The translations under genes and the position numbers were made by a program. This document shows positions 17,844 to 27,330 of a stretch of 64,000 bases of DNA, piece after piece. Each line of letters begins with the position of its first letter. Within the stretch, counting starts at the first letter, position 1. The DNA is from Bog-532 sp963742875 (lineage in GTDB: Bacteria > Actinomycetota > Actinomycetes > Streptosporangiales > Streptosporangiaceae), in NCBI GenBank assembly GCA_963742875.1, contig CAVUNO010000025.1:186001-250000 (forward strand), in the 5' to 3' direction. The notes under the pieces were generated by a model, which ran no database searches, was not told the DNA's origin, and was given only the letters and a program-made list of their open reading frames with translations.

Positions 17844-20642
17844 ATGGTGGGGGATGTGCTGTGCCCGGTCGTGGTCGGGCGGGAGGATCAGCTTGCCGTG
17901 CTGGGCGCGGCACTGGCGCAGGTCCTGGACGGCGAGGGCCAGTTGGTGTGCCTGACCGGCGAGCCGGGGATCGGCAAGTCCCGGCTGGCCCGGGAACTCG
18001 CACGCCAGGGCCGCGGCCGCGGCGCGGCTGCGGTCACCGGCCGGGCGGTGCCGGCCGGGGCGAGCACGCCGTATCGGCCGCTGACCGAGGCGCTGCAGCA
18101 GGCGCTGCGGGACCGGCCGCTATCCGCCGACGCGGACCTCACGCCATGGCTGCCTCCCCTGGCGGCGGTCGTCCCGGCGCTGGCCGGGCCGGGCCACGCC
18201 GGGACGCCGGCGGCGATCGGCGCCGGGCCGTCGGCGGTGATCCGGGGTGAGGCGGTCGTCCGGCTGCTGCGGCGGCTGTCCCGGCCCGGGGGGCTGGTGA
18301 TCGTGCTGGAGGACCTGCACTGGGCCGACCCCGACACCCTGGCCGTGACCGAGTACCTGGCCGACAACCTCGCCGCCGAGCCGGTCCTGTGCCTGGCCAC
18401 TAGCCGGGACGAGCCGCCGAGCGCCGGGCTGGAGATGATCCGGCGGCTGCACGGCAGGCGTGCCGCCGCGCACCTGCACCTCGGGCGGCTGACCGGTGAT
18501 CAGGTCACCGCCATGGTCCGGTCCTGCCTGCCGGACGCCGGCGACGACGTCGTCGCCCGGGTGCAGCGGACGGCCGACGGTGTGCCGTTCCTGGTGGAGG
18601 AGGTGCTGGCCGCGCCGGGCGTGCCCGCCTCGTTCCGGGACACGGTGCTGGGCCGGCTGGCCGGGTTCGGCGAGGCCGAACGAGCGGTGCTGGAGGCCGC
18701 CACGGTGCTCGGGCGCCATTTCGACTGGCGGCTGCTCACAGGCATCAGTGGGCAGCCGCCCGCGACCGTGTCGCAGGCCCTGGCCCGAGGAGTGGAACAG
18801 CTCCTGCTCACCGCGGACGAGGGTGAGTTCCGGTTCCGGCACGCGCTCACCCGGGAAGCTGTGGCCGGCACTGTGCTGCCGCCCCGCCGCGCCGCCCTGG
18901 CCGCCGCCGCGCTGGCCGCGGTCGAGGCGGCCCACCCGGACCTGGCCGGCCCGTGGCGCGATGCCGCCGCCGACCTCGCGGTCCAGGCCGGGGACACCGG
19001 CCGGGCCGGGACCCTGCTGACCGCCTCAGGCGGCGCGGCGCTGGACCAGGGAGCGCTGGCCACCGCAGTGGACACGCTGCGGTGGGCCGCCGCCATGCTC
19101 GGCCCTGGTGAGCAGCGCGCCCGCGCCGAGGGCGCGCTGGTGGAAGCGCTGGCGCTGGCCGGGCGGGTCGATGAGGCGATGGCCGCAGGCAGCGGCCTGC
19201 TCGCCGGGCTCGGCACCGGGAATGCCAGCGCCCTGGCCCGAGCGCGAGTGCATCTGCGGCTTGCCCACGCCGCCGCTGATGCCACCCGGTGGGCGGGCGT
19301 GCGCGAGCATCTGGCCGCGGCCGCCGGGCTGCTGGCTTCCAGCCCGGACCCGGCGCTGAGCGCCCAGGTGGCGGTGCTGGAAGCCGAGGTCGCGCTGGCA
19401 GGCGGCGACCTGGAGCGGGCGCGTCGGCTGGCCCGCGCTGCGCTGGACTCCGGCGGGCCCACACCCGAGGTACGCTGCCACGCCCTGGAGATCGCCGGCC
19501 GCAGCGAGCGGATGCGGGATCTGGCAGCCGCGAGGGACGCTTTCGAGCGTGCCCTGACCGTCGCCGACGCGGCCGGGCTGCCGATCTGGCGGCTGCGGGC
19601 GCTGCACGAACTGGGCACGATTGAGCTGCTCGGCCACGCGGGTACCGGGCGGCTCACCGAGGCCCGACGGACCGCGGCCGAGCTCGGCGCGCTGAGCACG
19701 GCCGCGGTGCTCGACCTCCAGCTCGCCGCCGCCGGCCACTCGCTGTTCGAACTGGATAAGGCCGCCCGGCACGCCCGCGACTGCCTCGCCATCAGCGAGC
19801 GGCTCGGCCTGCCCCAGGTCCGGGCCAAGGCACTGCTGTTCTTGGCCGAGAACGCGGCCCTGCGCGGTGACCGGAACCAGGCCGAGCATTTCATTCCGAT
19901 GGCGCTGGCGGCCGCGGACGGCGACCCGGCCATCGAGGCCTTCTGCTGGGGCTCTCGTGGCATGCTGGCCGTGCTGGCCGACGACTCCAGCGAGGCGCTG
20001 GGCGCGTTCGGCCGGGCCGCCGTCATCTTCCGCGACTGCCCCGGCTCGGAGCCTGCGTTCTTCCGCGGGCTGTGGCCGGTGCTGCTGGCCGCCGCCGGGG
20101 ATGACCGGGCCGCCGCCGAGATCAGCGAGCTGCGCCGCAGCGGTATCACCATCGCCTTCGCCCATCGCGGCCTGCTCGGCTACGCCGAGGCCATCCTCGC
20201 CGGGCGGGCCGGGGACGCCGAGCAGGCCACCGCCCTGGCGGCGGCTGCCGAGGCAGAGCTGGCCCGGTATCCGGTATGGATCGACCTCGCCCGCAGGTAC
20301 GCGGCGGAAGCGGCGCTGGCCGATGGCTGGGGCGAGCCGCGCCGGTGGCTGCGGGCGGCCCGTGACAGCTTCGCCAGCCGGGGCATGGACCGCCTCGCGC
20401 GCCGGTGCGACCGTCTGCTTGGCAGGCCGGCCCCGGGGCGGTGGGAGCACTTGGGGGTCACCGCCCGGGAGGCGGACGTGCTCCGCCTGGTCGCCGAGGG
20501 ACTGCCCAACAAGGAGATCGCGGGAAGGCTTTACCTTTCGCCGCGGACGGTGGAGAAACACGTCGAGAGCCTGCTGCGGAAGACCGGGGCACGGTCCCGG
20601 GCCGGGCTGGTGGCGATCGCGGGCCCGCCCGGGACCACGTAA
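17844..20642 (+). CDS. LuxR-family ATP-dependent regulator (LAL type, AAA_16 ATPase)
   Basis: 932 residues. VVGREDQL near the N-terminus leads into P-loop GEPGIGKSRL (39-48) and Walker B LVIVLEDLHWAD (151-162). An alanine-rich helical region with TPR-like repeats spans about 330-860. A LuxR helix-turn-helix lies at 870-932 (TAREADVLRLVAEG start). It differs from the two MalT-type regulators upstream in belonging to the VGRE...GEPGIGKS branch. The gene is intact and followed 100 bp later by a cupin gene on the same strand. The ligand is unknown. Confidence 0.88.
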   Translation: MVGDVLCPVVVGREDQLAVLGAALAQVLDGEGQLVCLTGEPGIGKSRLARELARQGRGRGAAAVTGRAVPAGASTPYRPLTEALQQALRDRPLSADADLTPWLPPLAAVVPALAGPGHAGTPAAIGAGPSAVIRGEAVVRLLRRLSRPGGLVIVLEDLHWADPDTLAVTEYLADNLAAEPVLCLATSRDEPPSAGLEMIRRLHGRRAAAHLHLGRLTGDQVTAMVRSCLPDAGDDVVARVQRTADGVPFLVEEVLAAPGVPASFRDTVLGRLAGFGEAERAVLEAATVLGRHFDWRLLTGISGQPPATVSQALARGVEQLLLTADEGEFRFRHALTREAVAGTVLPPRRAALAAAALAAVEAAHPDLAGPWRDAAADLAVQAGDTGRAGTLLTASGGAALDQGALATAVDTLRWAAAMLGPGEQRARAEGALVEALALAGRVDEAMAAGSGLLAGLGTGNASALARARVHLRLAHAAADATRWAGVREHLAAAAGLLASSPDPALSAQVAVLEAEVALAGGDLERARRLARAALDSGGPTPEVRCHALEIAGRSERMRDLAAARDAFERALTVADAAGLPIWRLRALHELGTIELLGHAGTGRLTEARRTAAELGALSTAAVLDLQLAAAGHSLFELDKAARHARDCLAISERLGLPQVRAKALLFLAENAALRGDRNQAEHFIPMALAAADGDPAIEAFCWGSRGMLAVLADDSSEALGAFGRAAVIFRDCPGSEPAFFRGLWPVLLAAAGDDRAAAEISELRRSGITIAFAHRGLLGYAEAILAGRAGDAEQATALAAAAEAELARYPVWIDLARRYAAEAALADGWGEPRRWLRAARDSFASRGMDRLARRCDRLLGRPAPGRWEHLGVTAREADVLRLVAEGLPNKEIAGRLYLSPRTVEKHVESLLRKTGARSRAGLVAIAGPPGTT

Positions 20643-20743
20643 CTGGCGGGCGGCGGCCCGGTTACGTGTTCTTCCCGATGCCCAGGGCCGGCCGCGTCCC
20701 GCACGATCGCTGGTACCGGTACGAATCCACGAGAGGCAACAGC

Positions 20744-21253
20744 ATGACACTCGCAGCGAAGAACCTCGACACGCCGGACCACAAGTACAGCCTGGAGCAC
20801 GGCGAGATCCAGGTGGTCACCGTCGCGGGGGCGACCATCGGGCGCGCGGTGTCCCGGCCCGGCTGGCGCTGGTCCACGGACGTGAAACCGAGCATGGGAA
20901 CGGAATCCTGCCAGGCGCCGCACACCGGACTGGTGCTGTCCGGCCGTGTCGGCGTCCGGATGGACGACGGCACCGAGGCCGAGTTCGGCCCCGGCGACGC
21001 CCACGTGGTCAGCCCCGGGCACGACGCCTGGGTGATCGGTGACGAGCCGTGCGTCCTGATCGACGTCGCCGTCCCCCGGGCCGAACTGGACGGCGCGGGC
21101 GCCCGGGCGGCCCGCTGCCCCTGCGGGGTGGAATTTCGCGCCCCGGAGGGCGCGGTCGACCACCTGATCGACGCCATCCAGCAGCATGCCAGCGGCTCCC
21201 ACGGGCACCAGGCCAGCCGCGAGCACATCCTGTCCGAGCTGACCCCGGCCTGA
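20744..21253 (+). CDS. Cupin-domain protein with Cys-rich C-terminal motif
   Basis: 169 residues from the ATG at 20744 (GAGAGG nine bases upstream); the open frame extends upstream but that part overlaps the LAL gene. A single cupin fold is suggested by the spacing of GLVLSGRVGVRMDDG, EFGPGDAHVV and SPGHDAWV. After residue 120, CPCGVEFRAP and DAIQQHASGSHGH resemble the small metal-binding DUF1059 domain. Such stand-alone cupins often bind small molecules or metals; no substrate can be assigned. Confidence 0.75.
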   Translation: MTLAAKNLDTPDHKYSLEHGEIQVVTVAGATIGRAVSRPGWRWSTDVKPSMGTESCQAPHTGLVLSGRVGVRMDDGTEAEFGPGDAHVVSPGHDAWVIGDEPCVLIDVAVPRAELDGAGARAARCPCGVEFRAPEGAVDHLIDAIQQHASGSHGHQASREHILSELTPA

Positions 21254-21619
21254 GCAGGGCCCGGGGCTCCGGGGTCGCCCCCGGGCCAGCACAGCAGGGT
21301 CGCCCCCGGCCAGCACGGAGTGGGCCCGAGGGCTACCAGAAGGCGAAGCCGGCGATCGGCCCGATGATCATAGGATCCGGATAACCAGCGGCGATCACCC
21401 ACTTGCGGTTAGATGGCGGATGAGGCGACACTCATCACGCGTTCAGCGCGGGCGGCTCAGCGGAGCAGCCCGGCCCGGGGCAGGCGAGGGCTCGGCCCGC
21501 CAGCCTCGCCTCCACCGGAGCAGCCCGCTTTCCACCGGAGGGGCGGCGACCGGCGCGAGCCCGCATCTACCTGCGCGCCGCCGGGCTACACCGCCGCGAA
21601 CCCGGAAGTATTTCGGGCC

Positions 21620-21847
21620 GAAACCGGGATGACGTTCCTGAACAGGGACTGCCTCAACGCGACCGACCTGTTTTTCAGCCCCGGAACGGCGAACCTGCCC
21701 GAGGTGCTCGTCACCGACACCGGATCTTATTCCGACCTGATCTTCGGGATCGCGAGCCTGCTGGGCGCCGACTACCGGCCCGCGCTGGCCGACTTGCCCG
21801 ACGGCTCGCACTTTGGTCGGGCCGGGCTGCATCACCTCGGCAGCTAG
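21620..21847 (+). pseudogene. tnpA: Tn3-family transposase fragment
   Basis: About 75 residues match part of the catalytic region of Tn3-type transposases: EVLVTDTGSYSDLIFGIASL followed by a ....RPALADLPD segment. Everything upstream and downstream of this piece is missing. The fragment ends against the broken rhodanese-CBS gene on the opposite strand, marking an old transposition scar. A resolvase N-terminal scrap at 29439 could derive from the same kind of element. Confidence 0.7.
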
Positions 21848-22260
21848 GGCCAGCTCACTGGCACTGATCCGGGCGGCTCGCAGCATCCCGACCACGGTGC
21901 GCTGCCCGGCGATGACCACGCAGCGGTCTCATCCTTGGGAGCGTGCTTGCTGCAGCGCCGGCCCGGCGGGGCGTCGGGAGCACAGGTGGGCACATCACGC
22001 CGGACGGCGTCGAGGACCCTGCGGCTGGGCCGCCCCGCCGCGTCGGTGGGGAGACCGGCAGCGATCCAGTCGACCTTGCCGAGGTCGTAAACGGGCGCGA
22101 ACCCGAGTTGCGTGAGCCGGCACGCGGCTCGCGGGCTCATGTCTCAAAGGCCGTCCCAGCAGTTGACGATCACCGGCCGGGACCTGTCGAGTACGTCTGC
22201 GGTCTCGGCGGTGAGTGACTTGAGCGGCAAGCGACTGTCAGGAGCCAGACGCATCTTAAG
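21790..22260 (-). pseudogene. Rhodanese-CBS protein remnant with UGA at the active-site Cys position
   Basis: On the reverse strand KMRLAPDSRLPLKSL leads to VIVNCWDGL, then a TGA codon (22144-22146), then DMSPRAACRLTQLGF and a typical rhodanese end (DLGKVDWIAAGLPT). In related actinobacterial proteins the codon at the TGA is the catalytic Cys of the CxxxxR loop. After RRDVPTCAPD a frame change leads into a CBS-like segment (GMLRAARISASELALAAEVM) ending with MQPGPTKVR at about 21795, where the Tn3 fragment begins. Two lesions and a truncation make this a pseudogene. Confidence 0.65.
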
Positions 22261-22697
22261 CAGTAGTCCCCGAGTTCGTGAGCTCGCCGATGGTCTGGCC
22301 CAACCCGGAACCTGCCCCGGCCGGTGTTGTCGCAGGGAATGCCGGATTCCTCGCGGCGCCCGGCGGCGGTGCCGGGTGGTCGGCCGGGCCTGACGTGCAG
22401 CGCCCCGCGAGTGTCAGCCTGTGACTTCACCGATTTATGGCGCGGAGTCTTCAGCGCCTGGCATCCTCCGGCCCCAGTGCGTCCTGATCTGCCGGGCAGC
22501 TCAGTAGCCCAGGTGGTTGCGTCAGCCGTCGCGCTGCCAGGCTTTGCGGCCTTCATCGCCGGCTAGAGGGCGCCCAGATGAAGGCACGTTAGGTGTTCTC
22601 GGCCGCTGTGGCGATCAGGAGGCGCGGTCGCCGGGTGCCAAGCCGGTGGGCAGCTTGGTCGCCGGGAGCAGCGGCATGACGAGTATGGAGGCGGCGG
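22261..22697. other. Region without a recognised gene
   Basis: About 440 bases between the rhodanese remnant and pstS. Frames on both strands are short and compositionally biased. The first bases may hold the lost N-terminus of the rhodanese gene. Confidence 0.35.
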
Positions 22698-23840
22698 TCA
22701 GCCGGTGAGCAGCTTGCCGTCGGGGCCGGTGACCTGCTGGAGCATGGTGCGGGCGAGCTGCCGGACCTGGGCTGGCAGGGGCACGTAGAGGTTCGCGGCG
22801 GCGTAGGCCTGGCCGTCGTGGGTGAGCCAGTTGAGCATGGTGACCAGGTCCTGACCGGTGGCCTGGTTTTGCTGGTGGGTGTAGATCAGCGCCCAGCTGT
22901 ATCCGCTGACGGGGTAGCTGCTGGCGCCGGGCTGGTTGACGATGGAGAAGTCGGCCGGGGTGATGACGGGTTTCTTTGCGGCGGCGGCGGCGATGGTCTG
23001 GGTGGCCGGGAGGACGTAGTCTCCGGCCTGGTTGCGGATGGCGGCGAACGGCAGAACCAGGCCCTGCGAATATGCCTGCTCGACGTATCCGATGGAGAAC
23101 GGGGTGCGGAACACCGTGGAGGTCACACTGCCGTTGCCTTCGGCCCCTTCCCCGGCCGGCCAGTTCAGCGTCTTGCCGGTGCCGACCTTGGCCGCCCAGG
23201 CGGGGTCGACGCTGGACAGGTAGTTGCTGAAGATGTAGGTGGTGCCGCTGCCGTCGGAGCGGTGCACGACGGTGATCGGCGCGGACGGGAGGGTGATGCC
23301 CGGGTTGAGGGCGGTGAGGGCCGGGTCGTTCCAGCGGGTGATCTGGCCGAGGAAGATGGCCGCGAGGACCGGGCCGGTCAGGTGCAGCCGGGCGCCCGCC
23401 GGGAGGTCCAGGTTGTAGGCCACGCCTTCGGCGCCCAGCGCGTCGGGCACCTGGGTGACCGGGCCTCCTTGGGCGGCGGCTAGCTCGCTCGCGTTCATGG
23501 GCACGTCCGAGGCGCCGAAATTCACCTGCTTGGCGCTGATCGCGGCGATGCCCGCGCTGCTGCCCACGGGGGAATAGTTCACGGTGACCGCAGGGTGCTG
23601 CTGATCGTATTTGGCGAAGGCCGCGGCGAAGAACGGGGCGACATACGTCGAACCCGCCCCGGCGAGGATGCCCGGGCCGCCGCTGGGGATGGCCGTGGCC
23701 CCGGTATTCGTGGCAGGCGTGGTAGTCGTGCTGCTGCATCCGCCGAGGGCGAGGAGGATGATCGCGGCAGCGGCTGCCCTGATGGCTGGGTGCCCTGTGT
23801 GGTGTGGCTGAGGGCCGGGCCCTTTGTTGTGGCCTGACAT
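22698..23840 (-). CDS. pstS: Phosphate ABC transporter substrate-binding lipoprotein
   Basis: 380-residue extracytoplasmic phosphate-binding protein. A signal peptide with lipobox LALGGC places the lipid-modified Cys at residue 35, followed by a Ser/Thr-rich linker. PstS signatures are GAGSTYVAPFFAAA, VNYSPVGSSAGI, FGASDVPM and VVHRSDGSGTTYIF, which contribute the phosphate ligands. The permease and ATPase genes pstCAB are not in the window, so this is an orphan copy. No Pho box was identified. Confidence 0.93.
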   Translation of the reverse strand: MSGHNKGPGPQPHHTGHPAIRAAAAAIILLALGGCSSTTTTPATNTGATAIPSGGPGILAGAGSTYVAPFFAAAFAKYDQQHPAVTVNYSPVGSSAGIAAISAKQVNFGASDVPMNASELAAAQGGPVTQVPDALGAEGVAYNLDLPAGARLHLTGPVLAAIFLGQITRWNDPALTALNPGITLPSAPITVVHRSDGSGTTYIFSNYLSSVDPAWAAKVGTGKTLNWPAGEGAEGNGSVTSTVFRTPFSIGYVEQAYSQGLVLPFAAIRNQAGDYVLPATQTIAAAAAKKPVITPADFSIVNQPGASSYPVSGYSWALIYTHQQNQATGQDLVTMLNWLTHDGQAYAAANLYVPLPAQVRQLARTMLQQVTGPDGKLLTG

Positions 23841-23872
23841 TTTTGTTCCTCTGCTTGAAGATCCGGGGCGGG

Positions 23873-25269
23873 TTAGTGTCGCTGGGTGGCCCGGACCCAG
23901 GCCTGGGTGCCCATCTGGACTGCTTCCCAGGGGCTGCCGAGCGGCGGGGTGTAGGACAAGTCGAGGTCGCTGATCGCCTCGACGGTCATGTTGCTGTAGA
24001 TCGCGGTGGCGGCGATATCGATCCGCTTGGCGATCTCGGCGTGCCAGTGCCCGAACAGCTGCAGGCCGAGCAGCCGCCCGGTGCTCCGGTCGCCGGTGAC
24101 CCGCATGGTGATGCGGTGGCTGCCGGGGTAGTAGGCCTTATGGTCATCAGCTCCGGCGCCAACCGTGACCGGGTCGAACCCGGCCGGTGCCGCCTCGTGG
24201 TCCCGCAGCCCGGTCCGGGCGGCGGCCTGGTCGAAGATCTTCACCACCTGGGTGCCCAGGCTGCCCGCGAACTGCCGGTTCCCGCCGAGCGCGTTCTCCC
24301 CGGCGACCCGGCCCTGCTTGTGCGCGGTGGTGCCCAGCGGCAGGTACGTCTCGCCGAGCAGCCGGTGATGGGTGATCGCGCAATCCCCGGCGGCCAGCAC
24401 ATCGGGCAGGCTGGTCCGCATGCCGCGGTCGACCGCGATCGCGCCCTTGACGCCGAGCGCCGCCCCGGCGCCGGCGGCCAGGGTGGTCTCAGGCCGCACC
24501 CCGACAACGACCAGCACCATGTCCGCCGCCCGGGTCACCATCGAGCCGTCAGCCGCGGTGGCCTGGACGTGCAGCCGCCGGATCCGCCGGGCGGGGCCTT
24601 GCTGATGGCCTGGACGGTGGTACCGGTCAGCACCTCGACGCCATGGGCGGCCAGTTCGGCATGCACCAGGGCGCCCAGCTGGGGGTCGACGGTGGGCAGC
24701 ACCTGGGGCAGCTGTTCCATCTGGGTGACCGCCAGCCCGCGGACGGTCAGCGCGTCGGCCATCTCCAGGCCGATGTACCCGGCACCGACGATGACCGCGC
24801 TGGCCGGGGCGGCCTGCTCCAGGGTGGCCATGACGGCGAAGGTGTCGCCCATCGAGTGCAGCAGGTGCACCCCATCGGCGGGGCCCAGGGCACCTGGCCC
24901 GGCCAGGCCGCCGATCGGCGGCCGGACCGGGACCGCGCCGGTGCCGACCACGAGCTTGTCGTAGCCCAGCACTTCCTCGCCGCCATCGGCCGAGGTGACC
25001 AGGAGCTTGCGGCCGGGGACGTCGATGCGGCGGGCGGTGGTGTCCAGCCGCAGCCGCATCCCGGCGGCCTCCAGGTCGGCGACGGTGCGGTGGGCCAGGT
25101 TGCGCCAGTGGGTGACCTCGCCGGAGACGTAGTAGGGGATGCCGCAGATGGAGAAGTTCGGGTAGGCGTCCTCAAGGACCACCGTGACATCGGCGGCCGG
25201 GTCGACTTCGCGGGCCCGCAGGGCGGCGCTGATCCCGGCGTCGCTGCCGCCGATCATGACCAGGTGCAT
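23873..25269 (-). pseudogene. CoA-disulfide-reductase-like FAD/NAD(P) oxidoreductase, one frameshift
   Basis: Two reverse frames joined near 24600 give a full-length class (about 465 residues). The N-terminal FAD fold has MIGGSDAGISAALRA and the redox Cys42 in SICGIPYYVSG. The NAD fold has VIVGAGYIGLEMA. The second frame supplies GVRPETTLA, LAAGDCA, and the dimerisation domain with YYPGSHRITMR. A one-base change in a C/G run (about 24590-24610) separates the frames. Either it is a recent pseudogene or an assembly indel. A shuffled remnant of a similar gene lies at 54190-54530, and an intact relative with a rhodanese domain at 57955-59649. Confidence 0.8.
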
Positions 25270-25294
25270 GGCCGGGCTCCCTCTGCTTGTCTGC

Positions 25295-26095
25295 TCAAAG
25301 AGACTGGACCGGGCCGGGCGGCCGGTCCGCGGACGCCGAGGCGCCGTCGTACCCAGCCCAGGGGGGCGCCCGCCCGGCGTTTTCGTGGTGGGGGACGATG
25401 ATGCCGGCGGCGCCGGCTGGCGTGATGGCGGGGTACAGCGCCTTGATGATCCCGGCGGCCAGGACGCCGCCGAGGATCTGGGCGGCGATGAAGGGCGGCA
25501 CCGAGGACGGGGCAATGCCGGCGAAGGTGGCCGAGAACATCCGGCCGATGGTGATGGCCGGGTTGGCGAAGCTGGTGGAGGAGGTGAACCAGTACGCCGC
25601 GCCGATGTAGGCGCCGACCGCGGCCGGGGCGGACCGGCTGCGCCCGGACCGGGCCAGCGCGAAGATCACCAGCAGCAGCCCGCAGGTGGCGATGACCTCC
25701 GACAGGAAGTGCGCCGCCGAGGCCCGGTACTTGGCGGAGATCGCGGCCGCGGGCAGGGCGAACATCAGGTTCGCGGCCACCGCCCCGGCGATGCACCCGG
25801 CGACCTGCGCCGGGAGATACACCGCGGCCTCGCGCCAGCGCAGCCCGCCGAAGGCGGCATCGGCAAAGGACACCACCGGGTTGACGTGGCCGCCGGAGAC
25901 CGGGCCGAACATCAAGATGATCGCGAACAGCCCGGCCGCGGTCGCTGCCGCGTTCTCAAACAGCTGCAGCCCGGTCTGGCCCGGCGACAGCCGCTGCGCG
26001 GCGATACCTGAGCCGATCACCACCGCGGCCAGGAACGCGCTGCCCAGGAACCCGGCGGTCAGCCGGCGCCACAGCGGGACGGGTGCGCTGGTCAC
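25295..26095 (-). CDS. aqpS: MIP-family channel of ars cluster (aquaglyceroporin, AqpS type)
   Basis: 266 residues, six hydrophobic segments and two half-helices with HVNPVVS and FANPAIT in place of the two NPA boxes. Aquaglyceroporins next to arsR/arsC conduct arsenite out of the cell after arsenate reduction, and this gene is divergent from the arsR-arsC fusion with only about 45 bp between likely starts. Start is GTG at 26095. The last 40 residues are a Pro/Gly-rich tail. Just upstream of the frameshifted oxidoreductase on the same strand. Confidence 0.85.
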   Translation of the reverse strand: MTSAPVPLWRRLTAGFLGSAFLAAVVIGSGIAAQRLSPGQTGLQLFENAAATAAGLFAIILMFGPVSGGHVNPVVSFADAAFGGLRWREAAVYLPAQVAGCIAGAVAANLMFALPAAAISAKYRASAAHFLSEVIATCGLLLVIFALARSGRSRSAPAAVGAYIGAAYWFTSSTSFANPAITIGRMFSATFAGIAPSSVPPFIAAQILGGVLAAGIIKALYPAITPAGAAGIIVPHHENAGRAPPWAGYDGASASADRPPGPVQSL

Positions 26096-26104
26096 GCCGT
26101 CATC

Positions 26105-26153
26105 TTGACAGAGCAGAGTAGCTCAGTCAAGAATGAATCAATGTTTCCTGAGC
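26105..26153. promoter_or_regulatory. Divergent ars promoter with inverted repeat
   Basis: TTGACA (26105-26110) is a good -35 element for the arsR-arsC direction. GCTCAG (26121-26126) is inverted as CTGAGC (26148-26153), with AT-rich sequence between them, spanning the likely start codon. A repressor bound here could block both arsR-arsC and aqpS. Confidence 0.45.
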
Positions 26154-26818
26154 CAACCTCGGACCTGGCGCGGCGTGCTGCAGTGCACGCCGCGCTCGGC
26201 GACTCTGCCCGGCTGCAGATCACCGACAGGCTGCTGGCCGGGGACGCGTCCCCCTCCGAGCTGGCCGCCATGCTGGCCATGCCGTCGAACCTGCTGGCGC
26301 ACCACCTGCATGTGCTGGAACAGGCCGGGATCATCACCCGGCGCCGGTCTGAGGGCGACCGCCGCCGCACCTACCTGCAGCTGATCCCCGGCGCCCTGGA
26401 CTCGCTGGCCGCACCGGCAGCCCGCGCAGCGCTGCGGGTGCTGTTCGTCTGCACCGCCAACTCCGCGCGCTCGCACCTGGCCGCGGCGCTGTGGCGCCGG
26501 GCCAGCACCGTCCCGGCGGTATCGGCCGGAACGCACCCCGCAGCGGCGATCGACCCCGGCGCCATCGCCGCCGCCGGACGCCACCGCCTGCCGCTTCCCC
26601 GGCTGCGGCCGCGGCACATCAGCGACGTCCGGCACGAGAGCGACCTCCTGATCACGGTCTGCGACCGGGCCCACGAGGAACTCGGCGAGGCCCTGGCGGT
26701 GCACTGGTCCGTCCCGGACCCGGTGCCGGCCGGTGACCCGGGCAGCTTCGACGCGGCGCTGGCTGAGCTAGCCGATCGCGTCGGGCGCCTGGTACCGCGC
26801 CTGGCGGCCGTCTCCTGA
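26141..26818 (+). CDS. arsR-arsC: ArsR-ArsC fusion: arsenic repressor joined to arsenate reductase
   Basis: From ATG 26141 the protein has 225 residues; a TTG at 26105 would add 12 but coincides with a -35 box. Residues about 1-95 form an ArsR winged helix (HAALGDSARLQITDRLL, then a recognition helix with NLLAHHLHVLEQAGI). From about 100 on, a low-molecular-weight phosphatase-type arsenate reductase starts with the P-loop VLFVCTANSARS (CX5R). The HISDVRHESDLLITVCD segment and the DPV loop carry the rest of the site. Such fusions are known in actinobacteria. The reductase makes arsenite, which AqpS or ArsA-dependent export removes. Confidence 0.88.
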   Translation: MFPEPTSDLARRAAVHAALGDSARLQITDRLLAGDASPSELAAMLAMPSNLLAHHLHVLEQAGIITRRRSEGDRRRTYLQLIPGALDSLAAPAARAALRVLFVCTANSARSHLAAALWRRASTVPAVSAGTHPAAAIDPGAIAAAGRHRLPLPRLRPRHISDVRHESDLLITVCDRAHEELGEALAVHWSVPDPVPAGDPGSFDAALAELADRVGRLVPRLAAVS

Positions 26819-27330
26819 CCCGGTCGCCTGCCCGCGCAACCGGCCGGGGACGGCGCGATAGCGGCGAGCGCGGCAAGGGGGACCTGGCTGCAGATCGTCC
26901 CCGGGCGCCTGGCCGCGGTCCGCGAGGCCCGTCGGCGGCACCTGAAGGCCCGGCCAGGTCGCGGTAGTAGGGGCCGGAAAATCAACGGATTTGGCTGACC
27001 TGGATCGGTAGGGCTGCTGGTCGCGACGCCGGGCCTGGGCGCTGCCTTCGTGCCGTTTGCCGGAAGTGTGGCGGAGGTGGCTGGTGGCGATTTGGTTGTT
27101 TTCTGATGCTATCCTTGAGCAGCTGCGTCGTTCCCGGACATCGATCGTGATCAGCCGATCCGTTTCTTCATGCTCCCCCCGGCTGACGTGGCGTTCATCG
27201 ATCCAGGTCGCGGCGGCGGCCCGGCCGATCGCCTGGGCTTGGTTATCTTCAGCCCTCAGGTCTCCATCCATGACGTGCATGACCTGGGATAAGTCTTCCC
27301 GATCATCGTGGTGGATGCGGTTATCTCCTG
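26819..27330. other. About 510 bases without a recognised gene
   Basis: Frames on both strands were read; none gives a recognisable protein. The reverse frame 27280-26768 is open for 170 residues but has a low-complexity Arg/Gln/Gly end. The region links the ars genes and the decayed integrase and probably contains the boundary of that element. Confidence 0.4.

Noticed and set aside
18500..20750. Long reverse frames (550 and 574 residues) opposite the LAL gene at 17844
   Set aside because: Ser/Ala-rich or Gly/Gln-rich antisense translations with no domain; caused by codon bias.
26768..27280. 170-residue reverse frame
   Set aside because: Partly antisense to the end of arsR-arsC, no recognised motif, no ribosome-binding site; left as unannotated sequence.
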